From Phoronis australis (lineage: Eukaryota; Phoronida; Phoronidae), in NCBI GenBank assembly GCA_002633005.1, contig NMRA01000065.1, positions 941,482 to 1,005,481 on the forward strand: a DNA stretch of 64,000 bases, written 5' to 3'. Of this stretch, positions 51,901 to 64,000 are shown one piece after another (the first letter of the stretch is position 1; each line of letters opens with the position of its first letter). The notes beneath the pieces were generated by a model. That model saw only the letters and a list, made by a program, of their open reading frames with translations. It was not told the origin of the DNA and did not search any database. The position numbers were made by a program, and so were the translations under genes.

Positions 51901-54900
51901 TTGTTTGGCTTACCTTATGTTTTATGCATATCTTAAATAACGTAGAAAATAAATCCGAAACTAAAAGAGGCGATCCAGATCCTCTAAAGGATACACTTGT
52001 TTGTCGAAAAGTAGAATAAATATTTGTAAATAAAGCAGCAAAAATGGATCAGATGTCAATTATCATATAGTATTTGATTTTACTTTATTTCTGTTTCTGT
52101 TGACGAAGGATGTTATTATATCCGAAAATTTCAGTGATCCATTTTTGTTATTTTATTTATGTATATGTATATGTATGCAAAGTTGGTTATCGTACACCTT
52201 GACAAATTCATCAGGGTCACTTTGCTTTAGTAACCTTGCCAGGCCGATGGTGTCCTGTGAAGGCTGTTTGGTTTATATGTTATTTACTGTACTACGGATA
52301 TTGTGAATTACACTTAGTTGCCAAGCATCATACAATTGCCCAATTTATGGAAGTAGTTGCTTGTTGCAATTACTTTCAAGTTGAAGTCATATTGAGCCCT
52401 GCTTCAGTGGGTCTGAAATGATCGCTTCAAAGTAAGATAAATTTAGAATGAAGCAGTTTGTCACATGTTCCCAACCAGATGGTTTCTGTTTCTTACCAGG
52501 CATGAAGATTGCATAAATATGCATTTCTTTTTTTCAGGGGAAATGAACTAAACGACATTAGCATTCTACAACAGATGCCTAACATTGAAGTGGTTAGCCT
52601 AAGGTAAGGTATTGCGATAGCAACACTCCAAAATACCACAACGTCTTCTCTAATTCTGTGGTATTTACCCACAATGCTGTGCATTAGTAACTCCAGGTAC
52701 TTGCCCTATAGTTCTACATTGCTCCCATGCTAATCGCTATTTTACAGTTTCATTATTTTGCCATTTGTCTGTTTAATCCCAATAATATTTCTGTTGCATA
52801 GTAAGTATACTGTTGACATGAAAATTGACAAGCTGTTTGGGCCACGATTCCACTACATTCGAGCTTGGAAACATTTCCCTGCCTAATCTTTTGAAAACGG
52901 GTCAGTCATGCAATTTGTTTTTCTGCCTCCATGAAAGGGGATTTGACCAGGTCATTGTATTTCATTCAAAACTTTGTTTGGTGGCAATTGTTTTTAGAAC
53001 TTTATGCAGGTACTAGGGCTCGACGCTTAGCAAAACGTCAACTCGCCAAATGTGACCTGGCAAAACTCCCAAGTCACCAAACTGGAAATGACATGACCAA
53101 AACAGGGAAACTCCGTATGCAGGATTCCAAAGCTCCTAGCCCCTACAAGTGATGCTGCCGAAAAGGAAATCATAAAAATACATGCAAACTATACATACAT
53201 CTACTGAAACACCTGATCCGACATTGAGTGGTCTGTTTCATCAAATGGAAAATTAGGAGTGGCTTGCATGCTCAGTAATGATCAGTTTCCCATGGGACCA
53301 ATATTTTGCCAGGCTCACCTGCGTAAGGGAAACCATAGCTCCGCTGTTTCTGGTTGGATTTTTCTGATTTTTTTCTGTGGATATATCATTTCAAGGGCTA
53401 TCACAAAATTTCATTTGTTTTCATCTAGATCATACAAATTTCAAGTTATTAGAGATTTTTCAAAGACTGGTCTCCAGTTAATTAAGTTTTTGTGCTGTAT
53501 CTTCAGCATCCTTTGACGAATGCGTCTCAAATTTTTGTGACTTGATAGATATTTTCAAGCGCTCTCAGCACTGTGAAACCCGTCTCTTGCTACAACTTAC
53601 ATTCTCGTGACATTTGAGATTTATTGATGACTATTCTTTTATCGACTAGTTATTTTTAGCTGCACTTTGTTAGCCAATCATAGTTGTGCTAGAGATCACA
53701 GTTTTTGTCTGGTTGACATGAAATTTACATACAGTTTGCACCGTGGCGGCTATTTTTCAAATTATGTTTGCGGTGCTCTAGCTCTGCGTGTTCCTTTGAC
53801 CGAACCTTTTGTTTGTAAATAGGCCATCTTACAGGCTATGTAATTTGTTGGTGCAATGAGCATCGGGGTCGTGGTTGTTCATGATCTATGTTTCGTCGTC
53901 AACCACACCTTTAATTTTTTGTTGGATTTCACTCAAGTGTCGCTCCTCAGAGTGCATTCATTTTATTTATTCTTAAATAGCTTAGAGACATCATCTTTAT
54001 TGTAGTTTATGAAATTTGCCATATATTAAAAATTACCCTGTTACTTTATTACATTTCTGTGATTGTTAAGCTTATGTCGTCAAAAGACTGCAAACACGTA
54101 CAAATCGGTTCATTTTTCAGTGTGAATGCCGTCACCACTCTGGAGGATTTCTCCCACTGCCAAAACTTGCAAGAGTTGTACATTCGCAAGAACAAGATCG
54201 CTAATCTGGCCGAGATCTGCCACCTACGCCACCTGCCCAAGCTACGCATACTCTGGCTGGCTGACAACCCGTGCGCCGTCGGTGACCGCTACAGAATGAC
54301 GGTGCTGAAGGCACTGCCCAATCTGCAGAAACTGGATAACATTCGTAAGTGGTGCATTTTAGTGGGCTCTACCAGTAATTACAGTGAAGTATGAGTACAC
54401 CAGAGAAGATTATTTCTGTTTTGACGTCACTTTGAGTGAGTAAATGACAAGGAAGGAGATCATCTGTCGCAAGTTGTACTGTCTCATTAACGCAGTGTCA
54501 ATTTGCGCCATGTAATTGTTCCGCGTTGATGGTCCAGTTCACAAGCTGATAACTGTCACGTCAAATACTGGCCAGAACATAGTGTTTAGTGTCATTGAAT
54601 TAACATGACTTGGCTTGTATCGATTTCCCAAAGAGAGAAGTTTATCCGTAATGTGTTTGCTATGGAAGAAAATGTGTAGGAACTCTCTTTCCTATGAATT
54701 ACCTGGTCCTTGGTATCAGTCCAAATATTTTTCCCAATCATTGCATCCACTCTGACGTCTGCTCTCAGATGTCGTAACGGGGAATTCTGAGGTTATTTTG
54801 TACGGTAATTTTTGGCATGTACTGCTGCGACGCAATGGAAAGACATAGGCTCTCTTTTCTGATTCTTTATGAAACACCCAATCAAATCTAATCATCTTGT

Positions 54901-56675
54901 TTTTAATTCAGCCGTTGAACAAGAGGAAGTTAATGATGCAATAGAACAAGGCATTGAGCTGTCCCTACCAACTTTGTCATCACCTTCAAAGCCTAAGAAA
55001 CCAGTCATCACAGCCGTGACAAATAAAGAGGATCCTCCCATGAAAGAGGACCCCGCTACGTTGACAATGGAGGAAACAAAGTTAGTGGTCCACACGGTTA
55101 TTGATTAAAACCTTCCTTATTATAAATGCTGTAGACAATTCAACTAGTCGAGCTATGCTTTAGCTACACAAAAAAACATGATTTTTAAACTCAAACGAAT
55201 GCGTGTTGAACGATTTGTGAAGTATTCTTTTCATGCCATATGATGTAAAGTGGGAAAACGTTAAACAGAGAATGGCCAATAGCAGTAGTTTTGAGCATTC
55301 ACCGGTACCGCGGTAGATGCATGTATCTGGTGTGGGTACTGGAGTGTACTGAATAGAAGTTAAATGTATACAGGTACTGTTTGTAGATGGTTGAATTAAC
55401 TAAGCATTCTGAGTGACAAAAAAGAAATGCCAAGCCAAGGTCAAGTATTTTATAATTTTGAAAAGCTGCTCAAAGGTACATAAACAAGGGTAAGCAAGGT
55501 TTGAAACATCGTAATTTCCCATGTGATGTGTAAATCCTGTATCTCAGTCGGATTTTCTTCTTTAAAAAATGAACTAAAAAACGTAACCACTGGGCCAGTT
55601 TTCAAAAAAAACACTGACCAAAATCAACTATGCTTTTTTGGCTTAATGCTTGTAGTTTGTAAGAAAATAGTTCTGACTGTCTTGTTCTTGCATTTACAGT
55701 AAAATCAGAGAACAGCTAGGCTTGAAACCTCTGCCCGCCAACAAAGTTACGCCCAGTAAACCTGCATTTGCCTCGAACAGGCATAGGGTAAGAAAGGGTA
55801 CTAAGTTAGTGGATAGTGTCGAAATATTTTACCATTGATTTGGAAATTATTTTAATTTGTAATATTTTGGTTCAGATTTATTTAAAGTGCCTATGAACAT
55901 TAAAGGCATGGTCAAAGGTCATATTTTCCATATCAGGGAAATGTGCTACATCTATGTTTTGCCGTACCAGATAAGGAGATGTGCTTTGCCTTGTGGGAGA
56001 AAAATCGACAAAGTGGCGAGCAGTTGACAGATCGTTTTTTGAAATTTGAAACTAAAAGAAAATGCTTTGATATCAACAGATATTAAAAATCTTTGCGAAC
56101 CTGGTGAGCATGTTGAATTCGGTTTCAGTAGCAGAGAACCACTATCAATATTGCAATTTAGTCTGCTTACTACTTTTCAGGCTTTTTAAGTTTTTACAAC
56201 TTAGTAGTGTTCAGTTTCCTAAAGCAGTCCTGAATGACACTGTATTACAATCGTGAATTCCAGTTCATGGAAATGAGAAAATAGAAAATAACGTGTTTTT
56301 TCTACAAGTGCAGATTTTATCAGAGCATGGGTCATAAAGGTTTTGATTGTAATAGTGTTTTGAGGTTCGCTAGTCTCCTCACAAACGAGCACAATGAACT
56401 CTCGCAACATGATGGCGTCTAATGTTAAGTAGTGGTTATGTGCGTCTCGATTTAACAGCTAATTGTGTACCAAGGTTGTTTTAGGTTGAAAAATAGTGGT
56501 CATTGACCATGTAACTCGAGCTCTGAAACTTTTTCTTGTGCCTTGATTTCATGTATTATAATTTCAGAATGCCAACATCTTGCAAGCCGTTCTCTGTTTA
56601 ATAAAGGAGTTGGATTCTGACAGCTTGGAAACAGTTGGAAATGCTGTGAAAAACAGGTTGGAGTCATATGTCTAG
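48947..56675 (+). CDS. CFAP410: CFAP410 (C21orf2), leucine-rich-repeat cilium-base protein, complete
   Basis: Six exons join with GT/AG borders: 48947-49026, 52538-52603, 54121-54344, 54912-55080, 55700-55787 and 56568-56675 (TAG); 735 nt, 244 residues (human about 256). The start [18 protein letters not shown] matches human MKLTRKMVLTRAKASEL, and the first splice junction falls inside the conserved KLNCWG. Leucine-rich repeats span about residues 33-100 ([22 protein letters not shown]), followed by the capping motif [18 protein letters not shown] (105-122). A disordered acidic/proline linker leads to the conserved C-terminal helix [16 protein letters not shown], which oligomerises in known homologues. 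The protein acts at the basal body/ciliary base with NEK1. Intron 1 (49027-52537) is 3.5 kb and full of repeats. Confidence 0.95.
49144..49262. mobile_element. small MITE, copy 1 (right end degraded)
   Basis: It begins TTCAGTAGACGCTAGGACCT and shares its body (CAATATCTCGCGTAATCTCG) with 49481-49605. The right end has decayed to AAGCTAGGTACTC. Confidence 0.6.
49481..49605. mobile_element. small MITE, copy 2, about 125 bp
   Basis: The ends TTCAGTAGACGCTAGGACCT and AGGTCCTAGCGTTACTGAA are inverted copies with one base gap. It interrupts the left arm of the large inverted repeat. Confidence 0.75.
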
Positions 56676-57451
56676 CCTGTATTGGGACAATGCTTAGGTT
56701 TTCATCTTATTTTACAACTACATCATCACTCATTTCCCTAAAGGGAGACCATCATGCAATATTCAAGACTGATTGAATTTCTTATGGATAAAGAAATGCA
56801 TTGTGGGAAGGGGTGGTACTGTTACTGGTGATGCGTGCAGGTGACCTCTCAATGTAATATTCAAGTACTAACAGCAAATTTTACAAAATTCGGTTTTCCA
56901 CTTAATTGGACAAAGTTTCGTGGTGCGGTTGGGTGCATTTGGCCTGAGATGTGCTAGCATAATTCGTGGATATTTGTTTAAAAAATCTACTGGGAAGTGA
57001 TGCAGACCCATGGCAGGTGGTGAATTCATTTTTGGAAATTTTGTATTTGGAGTCTACCTACTTGGCATGAAACAATACACGGTACCTCTCTCAGCTCATT
57101 GCCTTCGGGATTAAAGCGATGACTTACCTGTATGTCAATTTATGCATAACTACAAACGTCATAAACAGGGCCAAAGGAAAGGTGACGACTTGTGCAGTTA
57201 AGCAAAGTAGCATGTAGTAGGTTTACTACGATAGCATAAAATATTGAGCTGCATAGTACATTCACATAGGATAAATAGTGACATAGACGAAGAACTACTG
57301 TTCTCTTTCTAAATTTCCACTTTTGGATACCCACTCGTAATTTGAATCTATCTGTCAAAAGGTCCGCATTTAATTTTGTGTAAATAATTGCCAAGCTTTG
57401 CCCGAGGTAAACTAAGCTTTTGCGTTACATGAATAATGACTGCTTGTTCTG

Positions 57452-57553
57452 GTAGAAGTCACTAACATGCGTCCCGCATTTTGAGAACCAGTTTTCTCCA
57501 CTGAATAATGAGCGTCAAACTGGTTCTCAAAATCTAGGACCACTGTGACTATT
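57452..57553. repeat. hairpin repeat family, copy 2
   Basis: Core arms TTTTGAGAACCAGTTTT and AAACTGGTTCTCAAAA around a loop, with outer arms AGTCAC and GTGACT. Same family as 5112-5216 and 60574-60683; downstream of CFAP410. Confidence 0.75.
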
Positions 57554-58175
57554 GCCCATGTACTTATACTTCTTATGGTTTGTCACTGCTGCAAAAGTCA
57601 TGTGGTCAGTCCTCCACCATTTTGCTTTTTGGACAGAACACGTATCGCGTCCCACCATCTTAATTTTTGAAGCTACCTCATCACAAGTTTCATCATTCTT
57701 TTCTGGAGTGTAAACTGACTGTTACCTTGGGAATGAAAAATATTGGTCTTTACTTGTTTAAATTAAATTAAAACTATATAGTGTGTATGGTAATTTTCAG
57801 CTGTTTAAGGTACAGTATGTTGAAAAATTATCAGACAAAATATCATTTCCACGTCATGAGGTCCAATTATGTGAACAGAAAAAGGACTGATAATAACTAT
57901 TATGGCTGGTATGGCGTCAGAATTTTAATTACAGCGTGGCTTAGCCACCTCACTAACAGGAGTCATGACAGGGAATTCCGTATCATTTTGTCGAATACTT
58001 TTAGCCTGTACTGTACTACCACATTATGTGGAACTAACCTAACAAAGAATTCATCGTTGCTCTTGATCAGGGTTTGAAGTAAATGAGAATTCCGGGGGGG
58101 TGATTTTGAGGTTGGATTGGTTGGTATGCAAATGTGCTTGCTTTTAGCAAATACAAATGTAATACTGACACTTGT

Positions 58176-58291
58176 GGCTATGTAAATGAGTGTGCTTGAA
58201 ACGAGTAGGCGTGGTATTGGCCAATGGCTATGTAAATGAGTGTGCTTGAAACAAGTAGGCGTGGTATTGGCCAATGGGTATGTAAATGAGT
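58176..58291. repeat. 50-bp tandem repeat, 2.3 copies
   Basis: The unit begins GGCTATGTAAATGAGTGTGC and ends GTGGTATTGGCCAAT, with starts at 58176, 58226 and 58276. Each full unit carries a CCAAT-like GGCCAAT and an octamer-like ATGTAAAT. Confidence 0.9.
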
Positions 58292-58410
58292 CAAGGCTGT
58301 CATTTTTAATCCAAGGTTTGTTTACATTGCATATTTTGTTTATTTTCATGTACTTAATGTTCAGTAGAACATCTATGGATTTTGAGAATGTATTCGTCAA
58401 GCTTAAAAAA

Positions 58411-58898
58411 CAGGGCTTGGAATGATCAATGACAAAAAACGCGGAAACTTTTACGGCCCAAATCATGCGCGCTACCCAGCCTTGAAATGGTTGATGTGAA
58501 CCTTTCCCCGACAAAAATCGGGACTAAAAAAAAAAACGTTACCACCATCAGTAACATGCGTCTGCGTCCTTTTAGCTCGTCCGTCCACTCCCAACCCACA
58601 CATTTTTGGCTGCAGAGCCGTAGTATTTGGCGCCGCGGTTTACAATAACACGAGACGCCATTGAAAATCCCACCACGCTATCCCAGATGCCCCGGCAGTG
58701 TTGACAATTTACGTTCCTCCGAAACATAAAGAGCAACTTCCGCTTTTCGAGGTGAACGTCGTCTGCAACGCCGTGGTAAGAAAGGAATTTGCCGCGGAAA
58801 TTTTATATCAAATCCGATTTTTTTGCACGGAAATATAATAAAATGCGCGGACAGAAGATTTGAAAAAAGCGGAAATCCGCGGAAAATTCCAAGCCCTG
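58411..58898. mobile_element. CAGGG-ended MITE, copy 2
   Basis: Same family and orientation as 9636-10136, with high identity along the whole length and identical 13-bp ends. The flanks are AAAAAA on both sides (58405-58410 and 58899-58904), again fitting a 6-bp duplication. It lies between CFAP410 and HUS1. Confidence 0.9.
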
Positions 58899-60237
58899 AA
58901 AAAAGTAAATTGTTATTCAACCAAGTAAAACTTGCATGAATAATTTAATGTTTCAGACTATGTTTTTTCATAACTGTAGGTGAGACACTCTGGGATTCAG
59001 ATTTGTAGGCTGTACACAATTTATGGCAAATTGTGATGTTATGTCTGAAGTTTAGTCTACAACTCACTCTAGATTTTTTGGCTTCATATATGACTTTGGG
59101 ACCACTGTCTTCACACTCAAAATGTCGTGTTGTACTTAGTATGAAACGTTGTAGCTCGGAAAGTTGTGACGCAACACAGAGAATGGATTTCTTGTGACAT
59201 GGCGACATTCTGGGACAAAAGTGGCTTGCATGAAATTATGACACTTTGAAAATTCTGTGAGAAATTTGCAGTCATGTAGGCTGTTGGTATTTTGCTGGAT
59301 TTATGTCGCATCAAATAATGGTTCCCGTTTTTCACAAATTATTAAGTTATGAACGAATTCATTGTTATCACTTAAAAAACAGTGTCTCGCGTATGTGACA
59401 AAAGCAAAGTTAATGCGACTTAAACACGCAAAAAGCATTAAAAAAGCTGTGATAATCAAGACTTCCCAGACATTTTGAAAATGTTTGGGTGTGGCAAATT
59501 GTGACTTGCCATTAAACATGAATCCATTCTCTGAACTCGCCTACATGGTCTACTGTTGACAGTCATGCAATAATGCTATAGGTACCCACTATGTAACTCT
59601 AGTAGTGCCGAGTCATCTACTTAGTTGCATTCAAAAGTTTATCTTACAAGATTTTAGCACCAAGGAGGAATCTGGATTAGCAATCTATATATTTTCACTA
59701 TGCATATTTTGGCGTTACTATTTACAGTTTAAGTGTTCACGAGTCATGTCATGCTCAAATTAATTTCTCAGTTTCGATTGAAAATATCTCAATATTGTTT
59801 AACCTCATCCTAAGTCAGCTTTTATTTTTGTGTGTGTTTGAATAATGAATTATATAACGTGTATGTATTGTTTGTTTTGAAATCTTTTATACAAATATAG
59901 TATGCTTTATTTTATTTTTATGTTATACTGACAGCTAAATTCAGCAACCTAGTAAAAATTCTCGCGTTTATTTCCAGTGCATAAAAAATTTAAATCTGTA
60001 AACACAACTAAATAATGATAAATTAGTTATAACTAACAAAACTAAACAACCGCTTACCATGTTGGAAGTCTTCCACCAGAGAATTCAACTTCAAAATCTT
60101 GGAGAATGTTAAATGTTTCAGTTTTAAAATTTTAGTGGAAATTGCTCTACCAGCTCCGGAAATCGCTTCGCATTACATCCAGGTTCTCATTCATTCCCTT
60201 GCATATATTCACTGGTAAGACCGAGCTCAGAGGAGTA

Positions 60238-60344
60238 GGAGACACCTTTGTGGAATGCCTGATTGTCAGTCAGTAAAGCCAGGATTCAAACCCGGGTCTC
60301 CCAAACGGAGTCTGGAGCTCAAACCACTGAGCCACAATGTCTCC
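60238..60344 (-). repeat. tRNA-like SINE fragment
   Basis: The minus strand reads GGAGACATTGTGGCTCAGTG (A-box region), then GGGTTTGAATCCTGG (B box). The outer sequences GGAGACATTGTGG and CCACAAAGGTGTCTCC are complementary, like an extended acceptor stem. It is not a clean tRNA fold. Confidence 0.5.
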
Positions 60345-60573
60345 TCTACCAGTCAAATGCTGCAAAGATGTTTACATGACAATTTTTTGAAAAAAAACAT
60401 TCACACTGACTCCAAACGCAGATGTTGTCGGAGTCAGTTTAAGGTACTCCATATCACTGCGCATCAGCTGACATCATCATCATTGGTACAGTGAACTAAC
60501 TGCATGCGTATGATGGAGGACTTTGCACACCTGGACGTGATTACCAAGGTAACTGTACAAAGGCCACTTCGAT

Positions 60574-60683
60574 GGCAATAGCCAATTATAGGGGTCTCAG
60601 ATTTTGAGAACCAGTTTGATGTCTGTTATTCACAAGAGAAAACTGGTTCTCAAAATGCTGGATCCATGTAAGTGACTATTACC
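60574..60683. repeat. hairpin repeat family, copy 3
   Basis: Core arms ATTTTGAGAACCAGTTT and AAACTGGTTCTCAAAAT, with the outer arm GGCAATAG pairing with CTATTACC. It shares the right-hand motif TGTAAGTGACTA with copy 1. Confidence 0.75.
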
Positions 60684-61163
60684 ACTTCCAGTATTTAATG
60701 TAGACATTGACAAAATTGGAAACAAAAACTATCGGTTTAAAATTATACATTACATCTCATTCTAAGCTGTACAGCTGATAGATATTGGTTTCAAAATAGA
60801 AACCTAAGTCGAAAGAAACAATTGCTGATTTGTACTTCATCTGAAGCTTTCCCTATGGTTCAGAGTTGTCACAAAATTGTACAAAATCTATTCCTTTCTG
60901 ATGGCTGGTCTACGGCTGTGCATTTCTCCCACCAGAAATTGGCCTCCTTGATCTGAATGCATTCATTGCCCTCTTCAGAATGCGACAACACTTTACTTGT
61001 CGATTCTGAGAACGTCTTCCAAACAGCGCTGTTAATTTTAATTAAAACAAGGCCTGGGACCACCAAGACAAACGGATTCTCATCAACTCATTCCACCAGG
61101 CAACTGGTAACACAGAGACATGATACACCATATGGCAGGAGTAACCCTTAAGCCTCGATGATG

Positions 61164-63647
61164 CTACGTTGCTAAAGCCGGCATGAAATACTGTAATGAC
61201 ATGTCCTCATGAATAAGAAAGAACTGTACCACTTTGCTGTCCACGATATCTGGAAAGGAAACGAATATGTGAAGTGATGTGTTGCTGATGCTGTTTTTAC
61301 AGATTCGCACAGCACTAGTCAGGGAACATTACTTGCACAGCATCCTAGTCAGGGAACATTACTTGCACAGCATCCTAGTCAGGGAACATTACTTACACAG
61401 CATCCTAGTCAGGGAACATTACTTACACAGCATCCTAGTCAGGGAACATTACTTGCACAGCATCCTAGTCGGAGAACATTACTCGCTCCTACTGAGTGTC
61501 ACTCACATTTATACACACTTACACGATATCATAGATGCACTAATGCTCATGTGATGCGTATTTGACAACTGTCCCTCTTTTACGGGAACCATCATGTTTT
61601 TAAGAGGCTTGTCCCACATCCCATGTTGGATGCAGTCTGATAGACTTCAAAAGAGGACCAAACTGTAGACACATCCACACAATGCCAAAATGTCCCAGAA
61701 TAATCTACGTTCATTAGGTAATTTACCCCAGAATGTCTACCATATATGTAATGTAATATGTTGCAATTCTAATGCCTCAAGTATTATGTTTTTAGAAGCT
61801 AACAGGTACGGTAATTCTCCTTTATTTGGAACAAAAACAATAGCCACAAATTTTCCATTTTTCAAAGACTGATTACTTTGTACTGCAAATAATGCCATAA
61901 TTTTTTTCTCGACTTCTACACAATGCAAACAATGCTGGTAATAGACTAAAGTTTTCTTAATCTTGGCCTCCATATTTTGTTGCAAACAAGAGAAGACTGT
62001 ACTCGTGAGCCAAGTAATAACCCTATCTACATATTGATACAACAAGCCTAAATACTGTAATAAGCCGCAAAGTCTCCGAGACAGCAAGGCTGATTGCGCA
62101 GAAACTCCACGTGTAGCTTAAAGTAGGAATGTTAGGGTCGCAACACTGTTTTTATAAATATCATCTCTCTTAATCATTAACTATTCCATGCAACACACGG
62201 GTACCGGCATTACAAAACACTATAGAAAGTAACCAGCTACAGAATCTAACTGATGTAACCTCGGATTGAGTGATTTACAAGATTATCGGGTATTTAGAAA
62301 TAGTGAATTCCATTTCTCTAGTACTCGAGCTGCAAATCAAACCATGACTCACTGCAAATAACACGTTGCGGGTTCACTTGCTGTCCAACGAGAAACTGCG
62401 AAAACTTTCGGATGTCCACTCGCGCCTCGGCAAACTCACTAGGATCTCTGTCCTCATTCTGCACCTGTGATGGAGCATCTCCTGTCTCGTCTCTGTCTGA
62501 AGGTACATTGTTAAGTTTTTAGAGAGGTGACTACATTAAAATCTCACCAATTTAGGACACAAGGTGACCGGCAACTGAAAAGTTATGTTTTTATTTCTCA
62601 ATACAAGATAGGTAACACCAACTAAATGCGATACCATTTTAAAGGTCTATGCTATAGCTACATTCAGGCAATTTTTCTGAGAAATTGGGGGACATTCAAA
62701 AGAATATTAGCTTTTGAAAAATGAAAAATACTAATTTTGGCAATTATTTTTGTCTGAAATTAGTGATATTTTACTGTACTCGCAGTGAGAAATGCTGTTA
62801 CTGTCATTAGTACCTACAGACGAACCGCATCACAACTTGCCCAGTTTATAACGTCCAATTGGAATGGAACATTGTAGTCGAGTGGAATGATTCCACACGT
62901 CCCTTGAAAAACGTGGTGAATATGACTTTGTTAGTCAACTGCAGCTGTAACAAATGTTTTGGGAAAGCTTCAATTGATTCGTTGTAACAAGGCTCAACTG
63001 TAAGTATTAAACTTCATAAGGCGAATTTTGGCACAAGTAAGTTAAGCCATTACGTATTCCCAAGTGACCCTCTTTCTAAACGGCATCAAGTTTTTCATAA
63101 AATAAAACTTAACGCGGAATTTCAAGTTTATTTTTTAACGTCTGTTGGCACACCACGAAATTGTTGGCAAAGTTGAAAGACGTAAAAATTAATAATTAAA
63201 CTTTAAAAAGTGATTGTAAAAACACATATGGCACAGGGTTGTAAGTTGCATGACGTTCCTAATCTTAAAACATCTTTCCATTAATGAAACTTGTTGTGTT
63301 TTCTAAATTGATAAAAACCAAGCCGTATCTTTAAAATAAATTGAAAACATCCTTTCAATAAATACTTAGCCGAAGCTTAATAGTTTGCACACTACAGGTC
63401 TTTTGAAAACATATCACCTCTCCTTAAACTCACTAGATAAGCTGTTATTTGAGATTTCATGAAGTAACCCGATTTGAAAAATTCACCATTTAAAAATACA
63501 TAATACTTTTCTGTTTGGATTTTGTGACAAGATATAATTATACTTACTCAATGCTGGATGCTGAAGATCCCTGAAATGTGTTGCTATGGTAACCATATCT
63601 GTTTCCACTTTGAGGGTCATTTCACCACTCTGATTGGCTGATATGGC
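61164..63647 (-). CDS. HUS1: HUS1 checkpoint clamp subunit, last three coding exons (5' part beyond the window)
   Basis: HUS1 is part of the RAD9-RAD1-HUS1 ring loaded at damaged DNA to activate ATR signalling. The exons, in transcript order, are 63548-63647, 62353-62496 and 61164-61249 (TAG); phases agree, giving 109 residues. Exon 1 here reads AISANQSGEMTLKVETDMVT, matching human KISANLNGELNLKIETELV. Exon 2 has ARVDIRKFSQFLVGQQVNP, close to human IDIRKLLQFLAGQQVNP. The last exon has IHEDMSLQYFMPALAT before the stop (human LHEDVSLQYFIPALS). The remaining N-terminal exons must lie to the right of 64000. The insert between the two beta-rich parts (RDETGDAPSQVQNEDRD) is acidic and poorly conserved. 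Confidence 0.93.
61317..61490. repeat. 30-bp minisatellite, nearly six copies
   Basis: The 30-bp units begin AGTCAGGGAACATTACTTGC and end ACAGCATCCT, starting every 30 bp from 61317, with the last copy diverged. They lie in the HUS1 intron before its last exon. Confidence 0.95.
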
Positions 63648-64000
63648 CTATAGACACAAGGATGTGATTAATCACCATAAGCATAAGTACTAATAAATAC
63701 ACATAGTCCTTCACAGTGACATCGGTCAAGCATCACCAACCTCAAACTAGAATGAATGCATATCAGGAGAATTTCCTGAGATAAAAACAAATACTGAAAT
63801 GCCAGTAACCCTTAGCATATAAGACTAATGCCTGTTACATGCAGAGTGGTCAGTGAAATACGACTGCTGGACTAGCCCATTCAATCAAGTGTTCAGGTCT
63901 CCACTCAAGCTATGTGCTGAGTATACTGAGATTTGAGGTAGTCAGATGACCAAGTAGCTCCTCGCCTGCACCCTGCCTCAAATCATTATAAAATAAAACT

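Larger units (their letters stand above)
56676..61163. other. convergent intergenic region between CFAP410 and HUS1
   Basis: Apart from the listed MITE, hairpins, 50-bp tandem repeat and tRNA-like repeat, I see no exon-like frames. It must contain the 3' UTRs of CFAP410 (+) and HUS1 (-). Confidence 0.5.

Noticed and set aside
57215-57262. Minus-strand 'AAQYFMLS-stop' resembling the HUS1 C-terminus
   Set aside because: The frame is closed by a TGA just upstream and the phase is wrong; the true last exon is 61164-61249, with IHEDMSLQYFMPAL.
61279-61554. 91-codon frame with ten-residue repeats VREHYLHSIL
   Set aside because: Produced by the 30-bp minisatellite inside a HUS1 intron; no splice borders or homology.

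Overview
This is animal (metazoan) nuclear DNA. It is AT-rich, its genes are split into many short exons with GT/AG introns of roughly 0.2-5 kb, and its introns are full of small DNA transposons. The gene content (separase, the cilium protein CFAP410, the checkpoint clamp subunit HUS1) is general to ciliated animals. The transposon mix and a HIRAN-like 'HVPRKIS' fragment suggest a marine invertebrate, perhaps a cnidarian or sponge, but I cannot name the species.

Layout: (1) About 434-10436, + strand: the 3' part of a multi-exon gene for a coiled-coil protein I do not recognise; 11 exons chain in one frame to a stop at 10436. (2) 12440-48569, - strand: a complete separase (ESPL1) gene. I rebuilt 26 coding exons whose splice phases all agree, giving about 2324 residues with the catalytic His/Cys pair 26 residues apart near the C-terminus. 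(3) 48947-56675, + strand: a complete CFAP410 (C21orf2) gene of six exons and 244 residues, head to head with separase across a 377-bp shared promoter. (4) 61164-63647, - strand: the last three coding exons of HUS1; the rest lies beyond the right edge.

The separase and CFAP410 introns hold several transposons whose ends and target-site duplications can be read directly: a 1.9-kb hAT-type element with a perfect 8-bp duplication, a smaller hAT-type MITE, a piggyBac-like element flanked by TTAA, a Tc1/mariner- or pogo-like element flanked by TA, a terminal-inverted-repeat element carrying a decayed HIRAN-like fragment, and two copies of a CAGGG-ended MITE with 6-bp duplications. There are also a family of about 105-bp hairpin repeats (three copies), foldback and mosaic inverted repeats, tRNA-derived SINE-like pieces and five minisatellites.

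Biologically, separase (sister-chromatid release at anaphase) and HUS1 (DNA-damage checkpoint) are both cell-cycle genes, and CFAP410 is a cilium-base protein. The shared separase/CFAP410 promoter carries an inverted CCAAT box and a TTCGAA element arranged as in G2/M promoters. I found no wholly new gene system. The most novel material is the repeat families and the separase substructure (a very large disordered exon with candidate self-cleavage sites).
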